A stretch of 64,000 nt of DNA from Telluribacter sp035998675 (GCF_035998675.1 NZ_DASYHI010000022.1:1-64000); one strand, 5' to 3'. Positions 1 to 9,087 are shown, numbered from the stretch's first letter. The notes: generated from the sequence alone by a model not told the origin. Program-made: numbers and translations.

Positions 1-120
1 TTTGGATGGCTCAATTTCAGACGCCGACTGGCTAAGGATTATGAGAAAACCGTAGAATCTTCTGAGGCCATGATACAAATCGCTTTTGCAACCATATTCC
101 TAAATAGAATGCCAAATTAG
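1..120 (+). CDS. IS5-family transposase, C-terminal fragment
   Basis: The window opens inside a reading frame that ends at a TAG at 118-120. The 39 visible residues begin FGWLNFRRLAKDYEKTVES and continue SEAMIQIAFATIFLNRM. This is the typical C-terminal end of IS5-family DDE transposases: the conserved WL..RRL..DYE..SSEAM block containing the last catalytic Glu region, followed by a hydrophobic helix and LNR. The 5' part lies outside the window, so whether the element is intact cannot be told. It is the only clear transposon sequence in the 64 kb. Confidence 0.85.
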   Translation, partial: FGWLNFRRRLAKDYEKTVESSEAMIQIAFATIFLNRMPN

Positions 121-141
121 TTTCCAAAACATAATCTAAGA
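1..141 (+). mobile_element. Right end of an IS5-family insertion sequence
   Basis: Immediately after the transposase stop, 122-141 reads TTTCCAAAACATAATCTAAG. Read inward it begins with a GA-rich tip followed by a TTTTGGAAA tract, which resembles terminal inverted repeats of several IS5-family elements. The matching left repeat is outside the window, so the boundary is a guess. The next gene starts over 100 bases away and appears intact. Confidence 0.35.
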
Positions 142-245
142 ACTAAGAAAGAAAACTTCTGAAAGGTGAATTGGTACCTATGGAATAATAAAAGCTGATA
201 CTGGATGAAATTAAAACTTTTAAATCGGGAAGAGAATGAAATACT

Positions 246-419
246 TTAAAAATGGATCTGACGAGCCTTTTTCTCAAACTGCCGGATGGTCATTCGCAGG
301 TCAGAAGAAGTAGAGCCGGAGTTGTTGATACGGCCAGACTTTTTTGACATTTTTTCAACGCGGTAAGCAGCCAGTACCCCTATAATCATTGAAAGAATAA
401 ATACGATCAGCATTTCCAT
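246..419 (-). CDS. Small single-pass membrane protein, unknown function
   Basis: A 57-residue frame starts at ATG 419, preceded by an AGGGGAC sequence that is a good ribosome binding site by Bacteroidota standards, and ends at TAA 246-248. The protein begins MEMLIVFILSMIIGVLAAY, a hydrophobic segment of about 17 residues. A basic stretch (R-V-E-K-M-S-K-K-S-G-R) and a charged polar tail ending in FEKKARQIHF follow. The layout is that of a small inner-membrane protein with a cytoplasmic tail. No family was recognised. It lies downstream of the rpoN-kinase cluster on the same strand, separated by about 165 bases, and could be its last member or an independent gene. Confidence 0.6.
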   Translation of the reverse strand: MEMLIVFILSMIIGVLAAYRVEKMSKKSGRINNSGSTSSDLRMTIRQFEKKARQIHF

Positions 420-586
420 AAGTCCCCTATTTATCGTCTGGATTGAATAGGAGACTAAAAGTATACCCGAATTATTTCAATGATTTATTGCCCGTTAAAG
501 TAAAAAAGTTGAGGAAACTATTTCACATAATTGCGTCTCCTGTGGTCAACAGTTTGGGTATTTGCCAAAAATTGGGGAGTACCTGC

Positions 587-2014
587 TCAGGCTGAGAAGC
601 TTAACGTAAACACGGTACCTACTCCCTCCTCCGACTGAACGTCAATGCGGCCCTGGTGCGACTCTACTATGCTCAGCGTAGTAGCCAGACCAATTCCCAT
701 ACCGGCCTTTTTGCCGGTAAAGTAAGGCTCAAAAATTTTACGCATATTTTCCTCACTTATTCCCGAGCCATTGTCGGCTATTAGTACCTGTATATCCTGC
801 TCGTAGCGCCGCGTGGTAACCCTGAGTATCCCCTTATTTTCCTCCATTGCTTCAATAGCGTTATTAATAATATTAAGTAGGGCTATCTGCAAGGAAGTGG
901 CGTCCAAAGGCAGGGTCAGGTCTTCGCTTTCGTACTGTTTCGAAACTTCAATTTTCTTAAGCTGAAGCCGGTCGTGGGCTACACTAAGGGCCTCGTCAAG
1001 TATCTGATGGATGCTTGTCGGCAAAAGGGTCATTTCGTTGGGTCGTGACGACTGCAGCAACTGCGTAATTAGGTCATTGATACGGGTACAGTTCCGCTTT
1101 ATAATCTGGGTATAAAACTTCTGGTCTTCATCTTCCAGCTCTGATTCCAGTTGCTCGGCCGACAAATTTACATTTGTAAGCGGATTACGTACTTCGTGGG
1201 CCAGCATCCTGATCAACCGGCTGGTAACCGCCAGTTTTTCTGAAAACAGTCGCTCCCGTTCTGACTGTTTCCGCGAGGTAATGTCGTGCAGGCGTCCCTG
1301 TATATACCTTGACTCAAAATCTACCTCCACCGAAGCCGACATCAGGCAGTACTTCTTCTCCCCCTCCTTGGTTGTTATCTTTACTTCACGGTCGTGCAGG
1401 TCAGTACCTGTTTTTATTTCCTGCCAGATACCCTTCATCTCCTGCCCATCCAGCATTTCTACTAATGAAAGGGTCAGTAATTCTGCTGAATCATAGCCCG
1501 TGAGCTGTACGGCGGCCAGATTAAAATCAAGTACCTGCCCCTTCAGGTCACTGATAAAAAGCATATCCTTGGACTCTTCAAATATACGGCGGTACCTCCT
1601 TTCGCTTTGGCGAAGTGCTTTAAGTACATTGGTTCGCTCCAGGGCATAACGAATACTGCGCTCAAGAATCTGGGGTTCGAGTTCACTTTTTACCAGGTAG
1701 TCGGCAGCACCCAGGCGAAGGGCCTCCACGGCTACTTTTTCATCGCCCTTACCGGTCAGCAGAATTATGGGTTCTTCGCACTGATTTTCCAGGGCTTCAC
1801 TAAGTAGTTCGATCCCATTTCGCTCGCCCAGCAGAAAATCAAAAATATAAAGATCGTGCTTGCAGGTTTTAATATTATGCATGGCTTCCCTATAGGTAGG
1901 GCACCAGGTAAGGCTAAAATTCCACTTATCAAGGTCATTGAAACAAGCGCTCGTGAGTAGGAAGTCGTCTTCATCATCATCAACAAGCAGGACATTGATA
2001 GATTTATCTAACAT
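587..2014 (-). CDS. Hybrid REC-PAS-histidine kinase
   Basis: 475 residues. An N-terminal receiver domain (about 7-125) has the acidic cluster D12-D14, phosphoacceptor D59 in YIFDF and K109. A PAS domain (about 141-248) follows, then a HisKA domain with phosphorylated H273 in MLAHEVRNPLTN, and a HATPase_c domain with the N box (NIINNAIEAM) and G boxes (DNGSGI, GMGIGLA). The receiver-first architecture with no membrane segment suggests a cytoplasmic relay that receives phosphate or output from another kinase. It is the fourth gene of the minus-strand run rpoN - NtrC activator - PAS kinase - this gene, with 20 bases separating it from the kinase before it. The kinase core resembles those that pair with NtrC-type regulators, so control of the activator at 3570-5009 is a reasonable inference. 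Confidence 0.9.
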   Translation of the reverse strand: MLDKSINVLLVDDDEDDFLLTSACFNDLDKWNFSLTWCPTYREAMHNIKTCKHDLYIFDFLLGERNGIELLSEALENQCEEPIILLTGKGDEKVAVEALRLGAADYLVKSELEPQILERSIRYALERTNVLKALRQSERRYRRIFEESKDMLFISDLKGQVLDFNLAAVQLTGYDSAELLTLSLVEMLDGQEMKGIWQEIKTGTDLHDREVKITTKEGEKKYCLMSASVEVDFESRYIQGRLHDITSRKQSERERLFSEKLAVTSRLIRMLAHEVRNPLTNVNLSAEQLESELEDEDQKFYTQIIKRNCTRINDLITQLLQSSRPNEMTLLPTSIHQILDEALSVAHDRLQLKKIEVSKQYESEDLTLPLDATSLQIALLNIINNAIEAMEENKGILRVTTRRYEQDIQVLIADNGSGISEENMRKIFEPYFTGKKAGMGIGLATTLSIVESHQGRIDVQSEEGVGTVFTLSFSA

Positions 2015-2033
2015 TGGAAAGAAAGAGGTAAAG

Positions 2034-3548
2034 TCATGATTGACTAATGGGAAGTACTATAATAAATGTGGCACCCCCGTCGGGTACACCTTTGGCCTCA
2101 ATCGTGCCACAGTGATTTTCCACTACTTTTTTACAAACGGAAAGTCCAATACCGGCTCCTTCAAATTCAGATCGGCCCCTTAAACGCTGAAAAAGGGTAA
2201 ATATTCGGCCGGACTGCTCGTTTTCAAACCCAATACCGTTATCGCTTACCGTTAACCGAACGTATCCTCGGTCAGGTACCAGTCCTTGCCTGATAACCTC
2301 GCTGTTTTTCAAAAACTCCGATTCAATTTTGATGATTGGCCGCACCTCCCTTTTTGAGAATTTCAGGGCGTTAGACAGCAGGTTCATGAAAAGCTGCGAC
2401 ATCTGGGACGGTATACCTTCTATTTCGGGTAGGTCGCCAATCATGACCAGGGCGTTTTTCTGTTGAATGGTAATTTCCAGGTCGCTTAAAGTACTCTTAA
2501 GTACAGTGTTTAGGTCCGTTGGCAGGAAACCTTCTTTGGTGCGCGCTACCCGCGAAAACTCAAGCAGGTTGCTAATCATTTCCTGCATACGCCGGGTAGC
2601 GTTCAGGATGCGGTCAAGGTATAGCCGTTGCTCTTCGTTAAGGGCGCCGCGGCTTCTGCTCTCCAGCCGCTCGCCAAATGATACTATTTTCCGCAGCGGC
2701 TCCTGCAGGTCATGGGAAGCTACGTAGGCAAACTGCTCCAGGTCTTCATTGGACTTATTCAGGTCCTCAACCCTTCGTTCCAATTCATTCTGAATAACTT
2801 TTAAGGAAGTAATATCAAAAATACTACCTAGATAAATCAATTTGTTCTCCAGCTCGTCGCTGACCAACTGCCCCCGGCTCACCACATTTTTTTCTTCACC
2901 GGTAACGGTAATAATCCGATACTCCACCACAAATGTTTCTCCCTGTTGAATCGCGGATTTAATAGCAGTATCCACTATTTCCAGGTCATCGGGATGTACA
3001 TGCTTCAGAAAAAACTCATAGTTAATAACCGAAGTAAAATCTTTGGAACTATAACCAAACAGCGAGTAGGTACCGTCAGTCCACTCAATCGCCCCCTGCT
3101 CTCCCCGTGACAAATCCCAGGTCCAGCTACCAAACCGCATGGTCAGCTCGGCTTCTTTCAGCAACCTATGGTTTAAACCAAACCGGTTTTCAAGGCCTTT
3201 TCTGGTGGTAATATCCGATAGCGTGCACAAAAAGTGGTACTCATCAATGGGCACATTACTTACCCGGCACCAGGTGTCGGACTTACTAAAAAACACTTCG
3301 GTATCTGAATTTTCAATCTTCGTCGGTAAAGTACTGACCTCCAGACCGGTAATATTCTCCCATGTTTTTCCCGTAAGCGTAGTTTTTCCCGTAAGCCGCT
3401 GAGCCGATGCATTATCTACCGTACATACAATTTGCTCCCCTACCCCGCCTGCTCCTTTTTCTTTTTTGAACAGAAGCAAGCCGCTGGTTGAAGCATTCAA
3501 AAGGTCATTTATACCAAAAGAATGAAATATCTTTTTCAAATTGGTCAT
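2034..3548 (-). CDS. PAS-domain sensor histidine kinase (phytochrome-like HisKA)
   Basis: 504 residues, no membrane segment or signal peptide. An N-terminal divergent PAS region (about 10-118) precedes a PAS/PAC domain with a PAS_3-type fold (about 135-250; FGSWTWDLS and HPDDLE motifs). A short coiled linker then leads to HisKA, with H279 in AYVASHDLQEPLRK, and HATPase_c (NLLSNALKF; DNGIGFE; GAGIGLSVCKKVVE). The ASHDLQEPLRK box is that of light- or redox-type soluble kinases, but no chromophore domain is present. The gene sits 21 bases after the NtrC-type activator and 20 before the REC-PAS-kinase, so all three should be co-transcribed. Its HisKA region closely matches that of the divergent kinase at 6746-8188, suggesting duplication or cross-talk. 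Confidence 0.9.
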   Translation of the reverse strand: MTNLKKIFHSFGINDLLNASTSGLLLFKKEKGAGGVGEQIVCTVDNASAQRLTGKTTLTGKTWENITGLEVSTLPTKIENSDTEVFFSKSDTWCRVSNVPIDEYHFLCTLSDITTRKGLENRFGLNHRLLKEAELTMRFGSWTWDLSRGEQGAIEWTDGTYSLFGYSSKDFTSVINYEFFLKHVHPDDLEIVDTAIKSAIQQGETFVVEYRIITVTGEEKNVVSRGQLVSDELENKLIYLGSIFDITSLKVIQNELERRVEDLNKSNEDLEQFAYVASHDLQEPLRKIVSFGERLESRSRGALNEEQRLYLDRILNATRRMQEMISNLLEFSRVARTKEGFLPTDLNTVLKSTLSDLEITIQQKNALVMIGDLPEIEGIPSQMSQLFMNLLSNALKFSKREVRPIIKIESEFLKNSEVIRQGLVPDRGYVRLTVSDNGIGFENEQSGRIFTLFQRLRGRSEFEGAGIGLSVCKKVVENHCGTIEAKGVPDGGATFIIVLPISQS

Positions 3549-3569
3549 TCTTAATCTAAACGAAAGGAC

Positions 3570-5009
3570 TTATTGCATATCAAACTGCTTCATCTTGTTA
3601 TAAAGCGTTTTCCGATCAATATTCAGCAAGCGGGCAGCCTTACTTTTGTTGAAGTTTACCTGACGAAGCACCTGCATGATCATATCGTATTCGGCTTCAT
3701 TGGCCACCGTTTTCAAGCTCGGTTTCTGCTCAGCTTCGGGAATAGTTTCCATGGCCGCCATGGTACCAAACTCGGTATCCAGTTCTTTTAGCTTATGGAA
3801 ATTTACTATTTCAAAGGGTAGCGTTTTTTCTTCTATATACTCACCGTCGGAAAGCAGTGTGGCGCGTTTGATAATATTTTTTAATTCACGCAGGTTACCC
3901 GGCCACTCGTAGTTCATGAAGTCGCTTACAACTTCATCACTAAAGCCTTTCACCTGTTTGTTGAGTTCGTCGTTGGTACTTTCGAGAAACGCCTCCGCAA
4001 AAAGCATTATATCCTCCTTGCGGTCACGCAGGGAGGGTACCACTATGGTAAATTCGTTGAAGCGGTAGTAGAGGTCTTCCCTGAATTTCCCTTTTTTGGT
4101 GGCATCCAGCAGTACTTCGTTACTGGCTACTATTATTCTTACGTCCAGTTCTATTTCCTTATTACCGCCAATCCGGCGCATACGTCGCTCCTGAACCACC
4201 CGCAACAGGGCCATCTGGATTTCGTACGACAGGTTGGCTACTTCATCCAGAAACAAGGTACCTCCATTGGCCATTTCAAAGTGGCCGACCTTAGTCTGAA
4301 GAGCACCCGTAAAGGAGCCTTTTTCGTGACCAAACAGTTCACTACCGGCCAGTTCCTTGGAAATAGCCCCACAATCCATGGCTACAAAAGGCTTGTTTTT
4401 GCGATTTGACCGGTTGTGAATTTCGTGGGCAATGGCTTCTTTACCGGAACCGCTCTCCCCGTAAATGATAACGCTATAGTTGGTAGGGGACACCAGGTCT
4501 ATCTGACGATAGAGTTCTTCGGCAATTTTGCTTTGGCCCATGATATAGCCGGACTTCAGCTTAAAAGGCATTTTGCCGGGTGTTGCAGCAGCCCCCTTTA
4601 CATCGGTGTCCACCTGAGGTACTACCTCATCCGCCTCTGACTCGGCATCTTTAAGTGCCTTGTTTACAGTCACCAGAATCTCATCCGGGAACAGGGGCTT
4701 GGTAATATAGTCATACGCCCCCTGCTTCATTACGTTTACGGCTACCTTGATATCAGAGTAGCCGGTAATGATAAGTACGGGGATGTGGGGAAGTTTTGAT
4801 TTGATATTAATTAATAACTCAGAGCCGGTAATATCACCCAAACGGAAATCAGTCATTACCAGATCTGGCTTAAACTCATCAACCAACTGCAAGCCTCGTT
4901 TACCGGTTTGGGCGGTTTCTACCGCGAAGTCATTTTTGGTTAAAAAACGCTTAAGCAGCATGCAGATATCCGCTTCGTCATCAACCACTAGTATTTTTTT
5001 CATAGACAT
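3570..5009 (-). CDS. Sigma-54-dependent NtrC-family response regulator
   Basis: 479 residues in the standard order: receiver domain (phosphoacceptor D54 in MTDFRLG, K104), AAA+ sigma-54 activation domain (Walker A GESGSGKE near 184-191; GSFTGA loop at 231-236, a common variant of GAFTGA; Walker B GGTLFLDEV) and a C-terminal Fis-type helix-turn-helix (NKSKAARLLNIDRKTLYNK). It should use ATP hydrolysis to open promoters held by sigma-54 once phosphorylated. The sigma-54 gene itself lies directly upstream, 17 bases away, and two sensor kinases follow. The start at ATG 5009 gives MSMKKILVVDDE; a second ATG two codons later is possible. Confidence 0.95.
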   Translation of the reverse strand: MSMKKILVVDDEADICMLLKRFLTKNDFAVETAQTGKRGLQLVDEFKPDLVMTDFRLGDITGSELLINIKSKLPHIPVLIITGYSDIKVAVNVMKQGAYDYITKPLFPDEILVTVNKALKDAESEADEVVPQVDTDVKGAAATPGKMPFKLKSGYIMGQSKIAEELYRQIDLVSPTNYSVIIYGESGSGKEAIAHEIHNRSNRKNKPFVAMDCGAISKELAGSELFGHEKGSFTGALQTKVGHFEMANGGTLFLDEVANLSYEIQMALLRVVQERRMRRIGGNKEIELDVRIIVASNEVLLDATKKGKFREDLYYRFNEFTIVVPSLRDRKEDIMLFAEAFLESTNDELNKQVKGFSDEVVSDFMNYEWPGNLRELKNIIKRATLLSDGEYIEEKTLPFEIVNFHKLKELDTEFGTMAAMETIPEAEQKPSLKTVANEAEYDMIMQVLRQVNFNKSKAARLLNIDRKTLYNKMKQFDMQ

Positions 5010-5026
5010 TTGGTAATGGGTTTGCC

Positions 5027-6481
5027 TTATATCATTACCCGTAAGCGGGCCGTTGGTATATTTAACTGTTCGCGGTACTTGGCCACGGTACGCCGGGCCA
5101 CATTGTATCCACGTTCAGCTAGCATATCGGTTATTTGCTGGTCATTTAGGGGATGCCGCTTGTCTTCTACCTCTACAATTTCGCGTATTGCTTCCTGGAT
5201 GGCCCGGTTAGAAACTTCGGTGCCGTCTTCCTTGGCTACTCCTTCTGTGAACAAGTCTTTTAACAAAACAATGCCAAACGGAGTCTGAACGTACTTATTG
5301 GTAGTGACGCGGGAGATGGTAGATATATCCATCCCTATCAGTTCCGCCACATCCTTCAGGATCATGGGACGTAGCTTCTTGATATTTCCGGTCTGGAAGT
5401 AGTCGTACTGAAGTTTAACAATGGCCTTTAGGGTATTGAGCATGGTATTTTCACGCTGCTTGATGGCGTCAATGAACCAACGGGCGGAGTTGATTTTATT
5501 ACGCAGGAACTGGTTGGTGGCGCGGTCATTCTTTTTCTGGGCCATTTCCGTAAAAAGCCTGCTCATTCGCAAAGCGGGGCTGTTACCCCAGGCCAGTTGG
5601 ACCTCTATCTCACTGTCGTCGAGGTAACGCAGCAGAAAATCCGGTTTGATACTATCATTAATGAGTGAGTCGTTTCGAAGTCCAGAGGCCGGTTTTGGGT
5701 TCAGCGAAGTAATGAGCTGAATCGCGTTTTTTAGTTCCTCTTCGTCAATTTCAAGTACCCGCATTATTTTTTCGTAATTGCGGGAGCCTAATTCGTCAAA
5801 GGTTTCGGCCACTACTTTACGGGCCAACTCCCAGCTATTGCCCTTGTGGTTCAGGCGGTCCAGCTGTATCAGCAGGCACTCCCGCAGATCACGCGAGGCG
5901 ATACCCGGCGGATCTAACTGCTGGATCATTTTCAGCATTAAATCTACTTCTTCGGGGTCAACAAATATGCTGTTGGCAAATGAAATATCGTCGGCTATAA
6001 CATCATTATCACGACGTAAAAAACCATCTTCGTCCAAAGAATCCAGAATAAAGTCGGCAACCAGCTGCTGCCGCTCGTTGAGCCTTAGGAAGTGTACCTG
6101 CTCTTTGAGCTCGTCCCGGAAGGAAATGGTCTCCACCATAGGTCGGGAATAAAGCTCATCATCAGCCGATTGATTATTAGCATAGGTTTTATAGTCGGGA
6201 ATATCGTCGTCCCTGAATTCGTCCCAGTCGTAGTAGTCCTGCATGGCAGGAACATCATCGTCACCTACCCCTACCGTTTCGCCTGGGTCCAGTAAATCTT
6301 CGACTTTTTCTTCCTCGGTTGAATTCTCGTCCTTGCCTTCTTCCAGCACAGGATTCTCCTCCATTTCTTCCTTAATACGCTGCTCCAATTCCAAAGTGGT
6401 CAAATGCAACAGATTAAGCATTTGAATTTGTAGCGGAGAATATTTCAACGTTTGCCGTTGAACCTGGGTTTGTCGCTGCAT
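5027..6481 (-). CDS. rpoN: RNA polymerase sigma-54 factor RpoN
   Basis: 484 residues, the usual length for this factor. The glutamine- and leucine-rich region I (MQRQTQVQRQTLKYSPLQIQ, then LEQRIKEEMEENPVLEE) binds the activator. An acidic region II follows, with many Asp and Glu between about 45 and 95. The core-binding and DNA-binding regions come next, ending in the RpoN box ARRTVAKYRE with a few residues after it. It directs polymerase to -24/-12 promoters and needs an AAA+ activator, supplied by the next gene. The roughly 260 bases upstream, shared with the divergent kinase gene, must hold its promoter. No convincing element could be picked out there. Confidence 0.97.
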   Translation of the reverse strand: MQRQTQVQRQTLKYSPLQIQMLNLLHLTTLELEQRIKEEMEENPVLEEGKDENSTEEEKVEDLLDPGETVGVGDDDVPAMQDYYDWDEFRDDDIPDYKTYANNQSADDELYSRPMVETISFRDELKEQVHFLRLNERQQLVADFILDSLDEDGFLRRDNDVIADDISFANSIFVDPEEVDLMLKMIQQLDPPGIASRDLRECLLIQLDRLNHKGNSWELARKVVAETFDELGSRNYEKIMRVLEIDEEELKNAIQLITSLNPKPASGLRNDSLINDSIKPDFLLRYLDDSEIEVQLAWGNSPALRMSRLFTEMAQKKNDRATNQFLRNKINSARWFIDAIKQRENTMLNTLKAIVKLQYDYFQTGNIKKLRPMILKDVAELIGMDISTISRVTTNKYVQTPFGIVLLKDLFTEGVAKEDGTEVSNRAIQEAIREIVEVEDKRHPLNDQQITDMLAERGYNVARRTVAKYREQLNIPTARLRVMI

Positions 6482-6745
6482 ACTTATTTAATAATTTTGT
6501 GATACCATATCTCAAAATCGATTCCACGTGAGCCCTTTCAAACAAGTTGGTTCTGTTTTTGACATAAGTACCATGTCACTAACCTCTTAACTGTCAATTT
6601 AGCTACCTATAGAACAGTTATTTTTTTTATGTCTATAATTTACCTGACTGGCACTGTAAATGTACCCCTTTTTAATGAGTAAATTTTTCTACAACTTGTG
6701 TATTCTTATCCATTTTGTGTACTTTTTACTCAGCCCTACTCTCTA

Positions 6746-8188
6746 ATGAATCTTTCTTCTCTGCGATTACTTAACAGATCCCTGGATGAACGGCAGCTAA
6801 CCTGGGCCATCCGGTTTCTGTTTGGTATTTCCATAATGCTGATTATAGCGCTTTCGTACAGCTACCATACTATTAACAAAGAACTTATCTTTTACTCGGA
6901 GCGGGTTGACCATACTCAACGTGTACTGATAACGTTGGAAAAAGTTTCGTCCAAGCTTTACGAAACTATTTACCACGGCCGCACCTATCTTTTACTTAAA
7001 GATACGGCAAATAAACGAGCAATCCTTAAAAGCATTGATGACCTGAACCCCTTACTTGACCAACTGGATACACTAATGGAAAGTCCTCCGCAGGACAAAC
7101 GTGTACAGGTACTAAGAACTACCCTCGATAACCTGTACGACCGCACCAATATATACTGGACCGACAGTACCGTTCAACTCGGGGAGCAGGAACAACAGGC
7201 AATGCTACGGGAAGCAAGCGGGCATATTGAACAGGCCAACCGGCTGATCAGAGAAATAACCGAGGTAGAAAATAAGCTGATGCACACTCGGATGCAAAGC
7301 CGGGATAACTACAAGCAGCAGGTGTTCAGGTACAATTGGGTTATTATGCTGGTTGCTCTGGTATTTTTGTCGTCTTCTTTTATTTTGCTTGACCGCGAAC
7401 TTAAACGAAATAATCTTTACCGGATTGAACTGGAGAATAAGGTTGAGAATCTTAACCGCTCCAACAATGAACTTGAACAGTTCGCCTACGTAGCTTCCCA
7501 TGACCTGCAGGAGCCGCTGCGGAAAATTCAGTCATTTTCGGATAGACTGCTTTTAAAATACAGTATTAAATTGGAGAATGAAGCTCAGCTTATGCTTTAC
7601 AAGGTCAACGATTCTGCCCAGCGTATGCAGCTGCTGATCAACGACTTATTATCATTTTCCCGGTTGGTAAAACCGGGAGCTAACGTGCAGCGGGTAGATT
7701 TGAATGATGTTCTGGAAGAAGCAAAGTACAACCTTTCTGAAACTATAACTACCCAAAAGGTTATTATCAAGTCCTCAGGCTTACCGGTTCTGAAAGCTTA
7801 TCGCGTACAAATGGTACAGCTGTTTCAGAACTTACTTTCTAATTCTATAAAATATAGTAGGCCGGATATAGTACCTTATATTACTATTTCTTGTAAATTA
7901 GTGGAAGGAAGTGAAATCCCGGCTATTAAACCTGCTCATCAGGATGTACAGTTTTATCTGATAGAATTTTCAGATAACGGTATTGGGTTTAATTCTGAAT
8001 ATGCAGAAAAAATATTTGTAATTTTTCAAAGGTTACACGCCCGAGACGAGTTTGAGGGCACTGGGATAGGTCTTTCTATTTGCCGCCGGGTTATATCCAA
8101 CCACAATGGATATATTTTTGCCAAAGGGCAGGAAGGAAAAGGTGCCAATTTTTATGTATATTTGCCTTTACAACCATTTATCAGCTAG
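6746..8188 (+). CDS. Membrane histidine kinase with CHASE3-like sensor
   Basis: About 480 residues from ATG 6746; the frame also extends upstream to a GTG at 6698, which is less likely. A first membrane segment (IRFLFGISIMLIIALSY) is followed by an extracytoplasmic helical region of about 150 residues that looks like CHASE3 (SERVDHTQRVL, KLYETIYHGRTYLLL). A second membrane segment (YNWVIMLVALVFLSSSFILL), a coiled linker, HisKA (ASHDLQEPLRKIQSF) and HATPase_c (NLLSNSIKYS, DNGIGFN, GTGIGLSICRRV) follow. The cytoplasmic half is nearly the same design as the kinase at 2034-3548. A single-domain receiver begins 13 bases after its stop, so the two should form a two-component pair. Confidence 0.92.
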   Translation: MNLSSLRLLNRSLDERQLTWAIRFLFGISIMLIIALSYSYHTINKELIFYSERVDHTQRVLITLEKVSSKLYETIYHGRTYLLLKDTANKRAILKSIDDLNPLLDQLDTLMESPPQDKRVQVLRTTLDNLYDRTNIYWTDSTVQLGEQEQQAMLREASGHIEQANRLIREITEVENKLMHTRMQSRDNYKQQVFRYNWVIMLVALVFLSSSFILLDRELKRNNLYRIELENKVENLNRSNNELEQFAYVASHDLQEPLRKIQSFSDRLLLKYSIKLENEAQLMLYKVNDSAQRMQLLINDLLSFSRLVKPGANVQRVDLNDVLEEAKYNLSETITTQKVIIKSSGLPVLKAYRVQMVQLFQNLLSNSIKYSRPDIVPYITISCKLVEGSEIPAIKPAHQDVQFYLIEFSDNGIGFNSEYAEKIFVIFQRLHARDEFEGTGIGLSICRRVISNHNGYIFAKGQEGKGANFYVYLPLQPFIS

Positions 8189-8201
8189 TAATTAAAGCAA
8201 T

Positions 8202-8618
8202 ATGATGAATCAGAGCATCTTAATGGCAGATGATGACGCAGACGACCGGTTTCTGGTTCAGGCGGCATTTGAGGATAATAATATTCCCCACCACATACTG
8301 TTTTTTGAAGATGGCGATCAATTGCTTAATCACCTGAGTTCTACCTCAGGCAACGGTTCTCCTTCTTTCATATTGCTGGATCTGAACATGCCTAAGCGCG
8401 ACGGTCGTGAAGTACTTAAGGTACTTAAGACGGATAAACAGCTGCGTTCAATTCCAATCATTATTTTTAGTACTTCCAAAGCCCCCGACGACGTCAATAC
8501 TTCCTATTTTCTGGGCGCTAATAGCTACGTAGTTAAGCCATCCAGCTATGAGCACCTAAAAGACGTTATTCAAAAAATAAGCGACTTTTGGCTCAATACA
8601 GCAATGATTCCCTCATAA
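8202..8618 (+). CDS. Single-domain response regulator (Rcp1-like)
   Basis: 138 residues comprising one receiver domain and no output domain. The acidic pocket is DDDADD near residues 10-15. The phosphoacceptor Asp lies in FILLDLNMPKRDG, the conserved Thr/Ser in FSTSKAP and the Lys in VVKPSSYEHL. The LNMPKRDGREVL form is typical of Rcp1-like receivers that partner with phytochrome-type kinases having the ASHDLQEPLRK box, as the preceding gene does. It begins with two consecutive ATG codons at 8202. It probably acts by protein-protein contact or as a phosphorelay intermediate. It converges with the minus-strand gene at 8620, with one base between the two stops. Confidence 0.93.
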   Translation: MMNQSILMADDDADDRFLVQAAFEDNNIPHHILFFEDGDQLLNHLSSTSGNGSPSFILLDLNMPKRDGREVLKVLKTDKQLRSIPIIIFSTSKAPDDVNTSYFLGANSYVVKPSSYEHLKDVIQKISDFWLNTAMIPS

Positions 8619-8619
8619 C

Positions 8620-9087
8620 TTAGGAGGGAATCATTGTTTGTGGTGTAACAGCGTCTGCGTCCGTAGCAGGTACTACCGCCGTAGTTGTATATTCATAGCC
8701 GCCTTCGTATTCTTCTGGTTTTTCTTCGGTAACATCCTTCAGCCAGCGTAGTCCCATTATCAACCATTTTTCACCGTGCCGGTGCGTAAAGTTCACAATA
8801 GCGTTGTTAAGCATATGAGGAACTACGAAGTTTAAAGGAGTTGGCAGCTTTTTCAGCACTGTTTTTCCAAGTACTGCGGTAATACCTGCCTGAATTCCCT
8901 TGGCAGCAAGACCCTGGTAACGATTCTTAAATAAATCGCCCATGAAAAAAGTCGCTCTGCGGACCGGCTCTGTTTCACCAAGCCAGGTATCGGTATCATC
9001 CTTTAACTTTGACTTAGCTACCTCCAGGTCGTTGTGCGCCAGGGCTCGTTGTGCCCGAAGGTCATCTACTGTTTTTATCATTGTCAT
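8620..9087 (-). CDS. Conserved hypothetical protein of a stress-type gene cluster
   Basis: About 155 residues. The frame extends to a TTG at 9111, but ATG 9087 or ATG 9081 are better starts; each slightly overlaps the end of the Phage_holin_3_6-like gene upstream, implying translational coupling. The N-terminal half is charged and helical (TVDDLRAQRALAHNDLEVAK). The middle contains a moderately hydrophobic, basic stretch (KGIQAGITAVLGKTVLKKLP), and the tail is acidic and threonine-rich. No family was recognised with certainty. The arrangement YtxH-like, holin-like, then this gene on one strand suggests an envelope or stress role. Confidence 0.75.
   Translation of the reverse strand: MTMIKTVDDLRAQRALAHNDLEVAKSKLKDDTDTWLGETEPVRRATFFMGDLFKNRYQGLAAKGIQAGITAVLGKTVLKKLPTPLNFVVPHMLNNAIVNFTHRHGEKWLIMGLRWLKDVTEEKPEEYEGGYEYTTTAVVPATDADAVTPQTMIPS

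Noticed and set aside
6648..6665. TGGCACTGTAAATGTA, resembling a sigma-54 -24/-12 promoter upstream of the CHASE3 kinase
   Set aside because: The -24 half is good but the -12 GC is a GT and the TTGC block is missing. In a 64 kb window a half-match is expected by chance.
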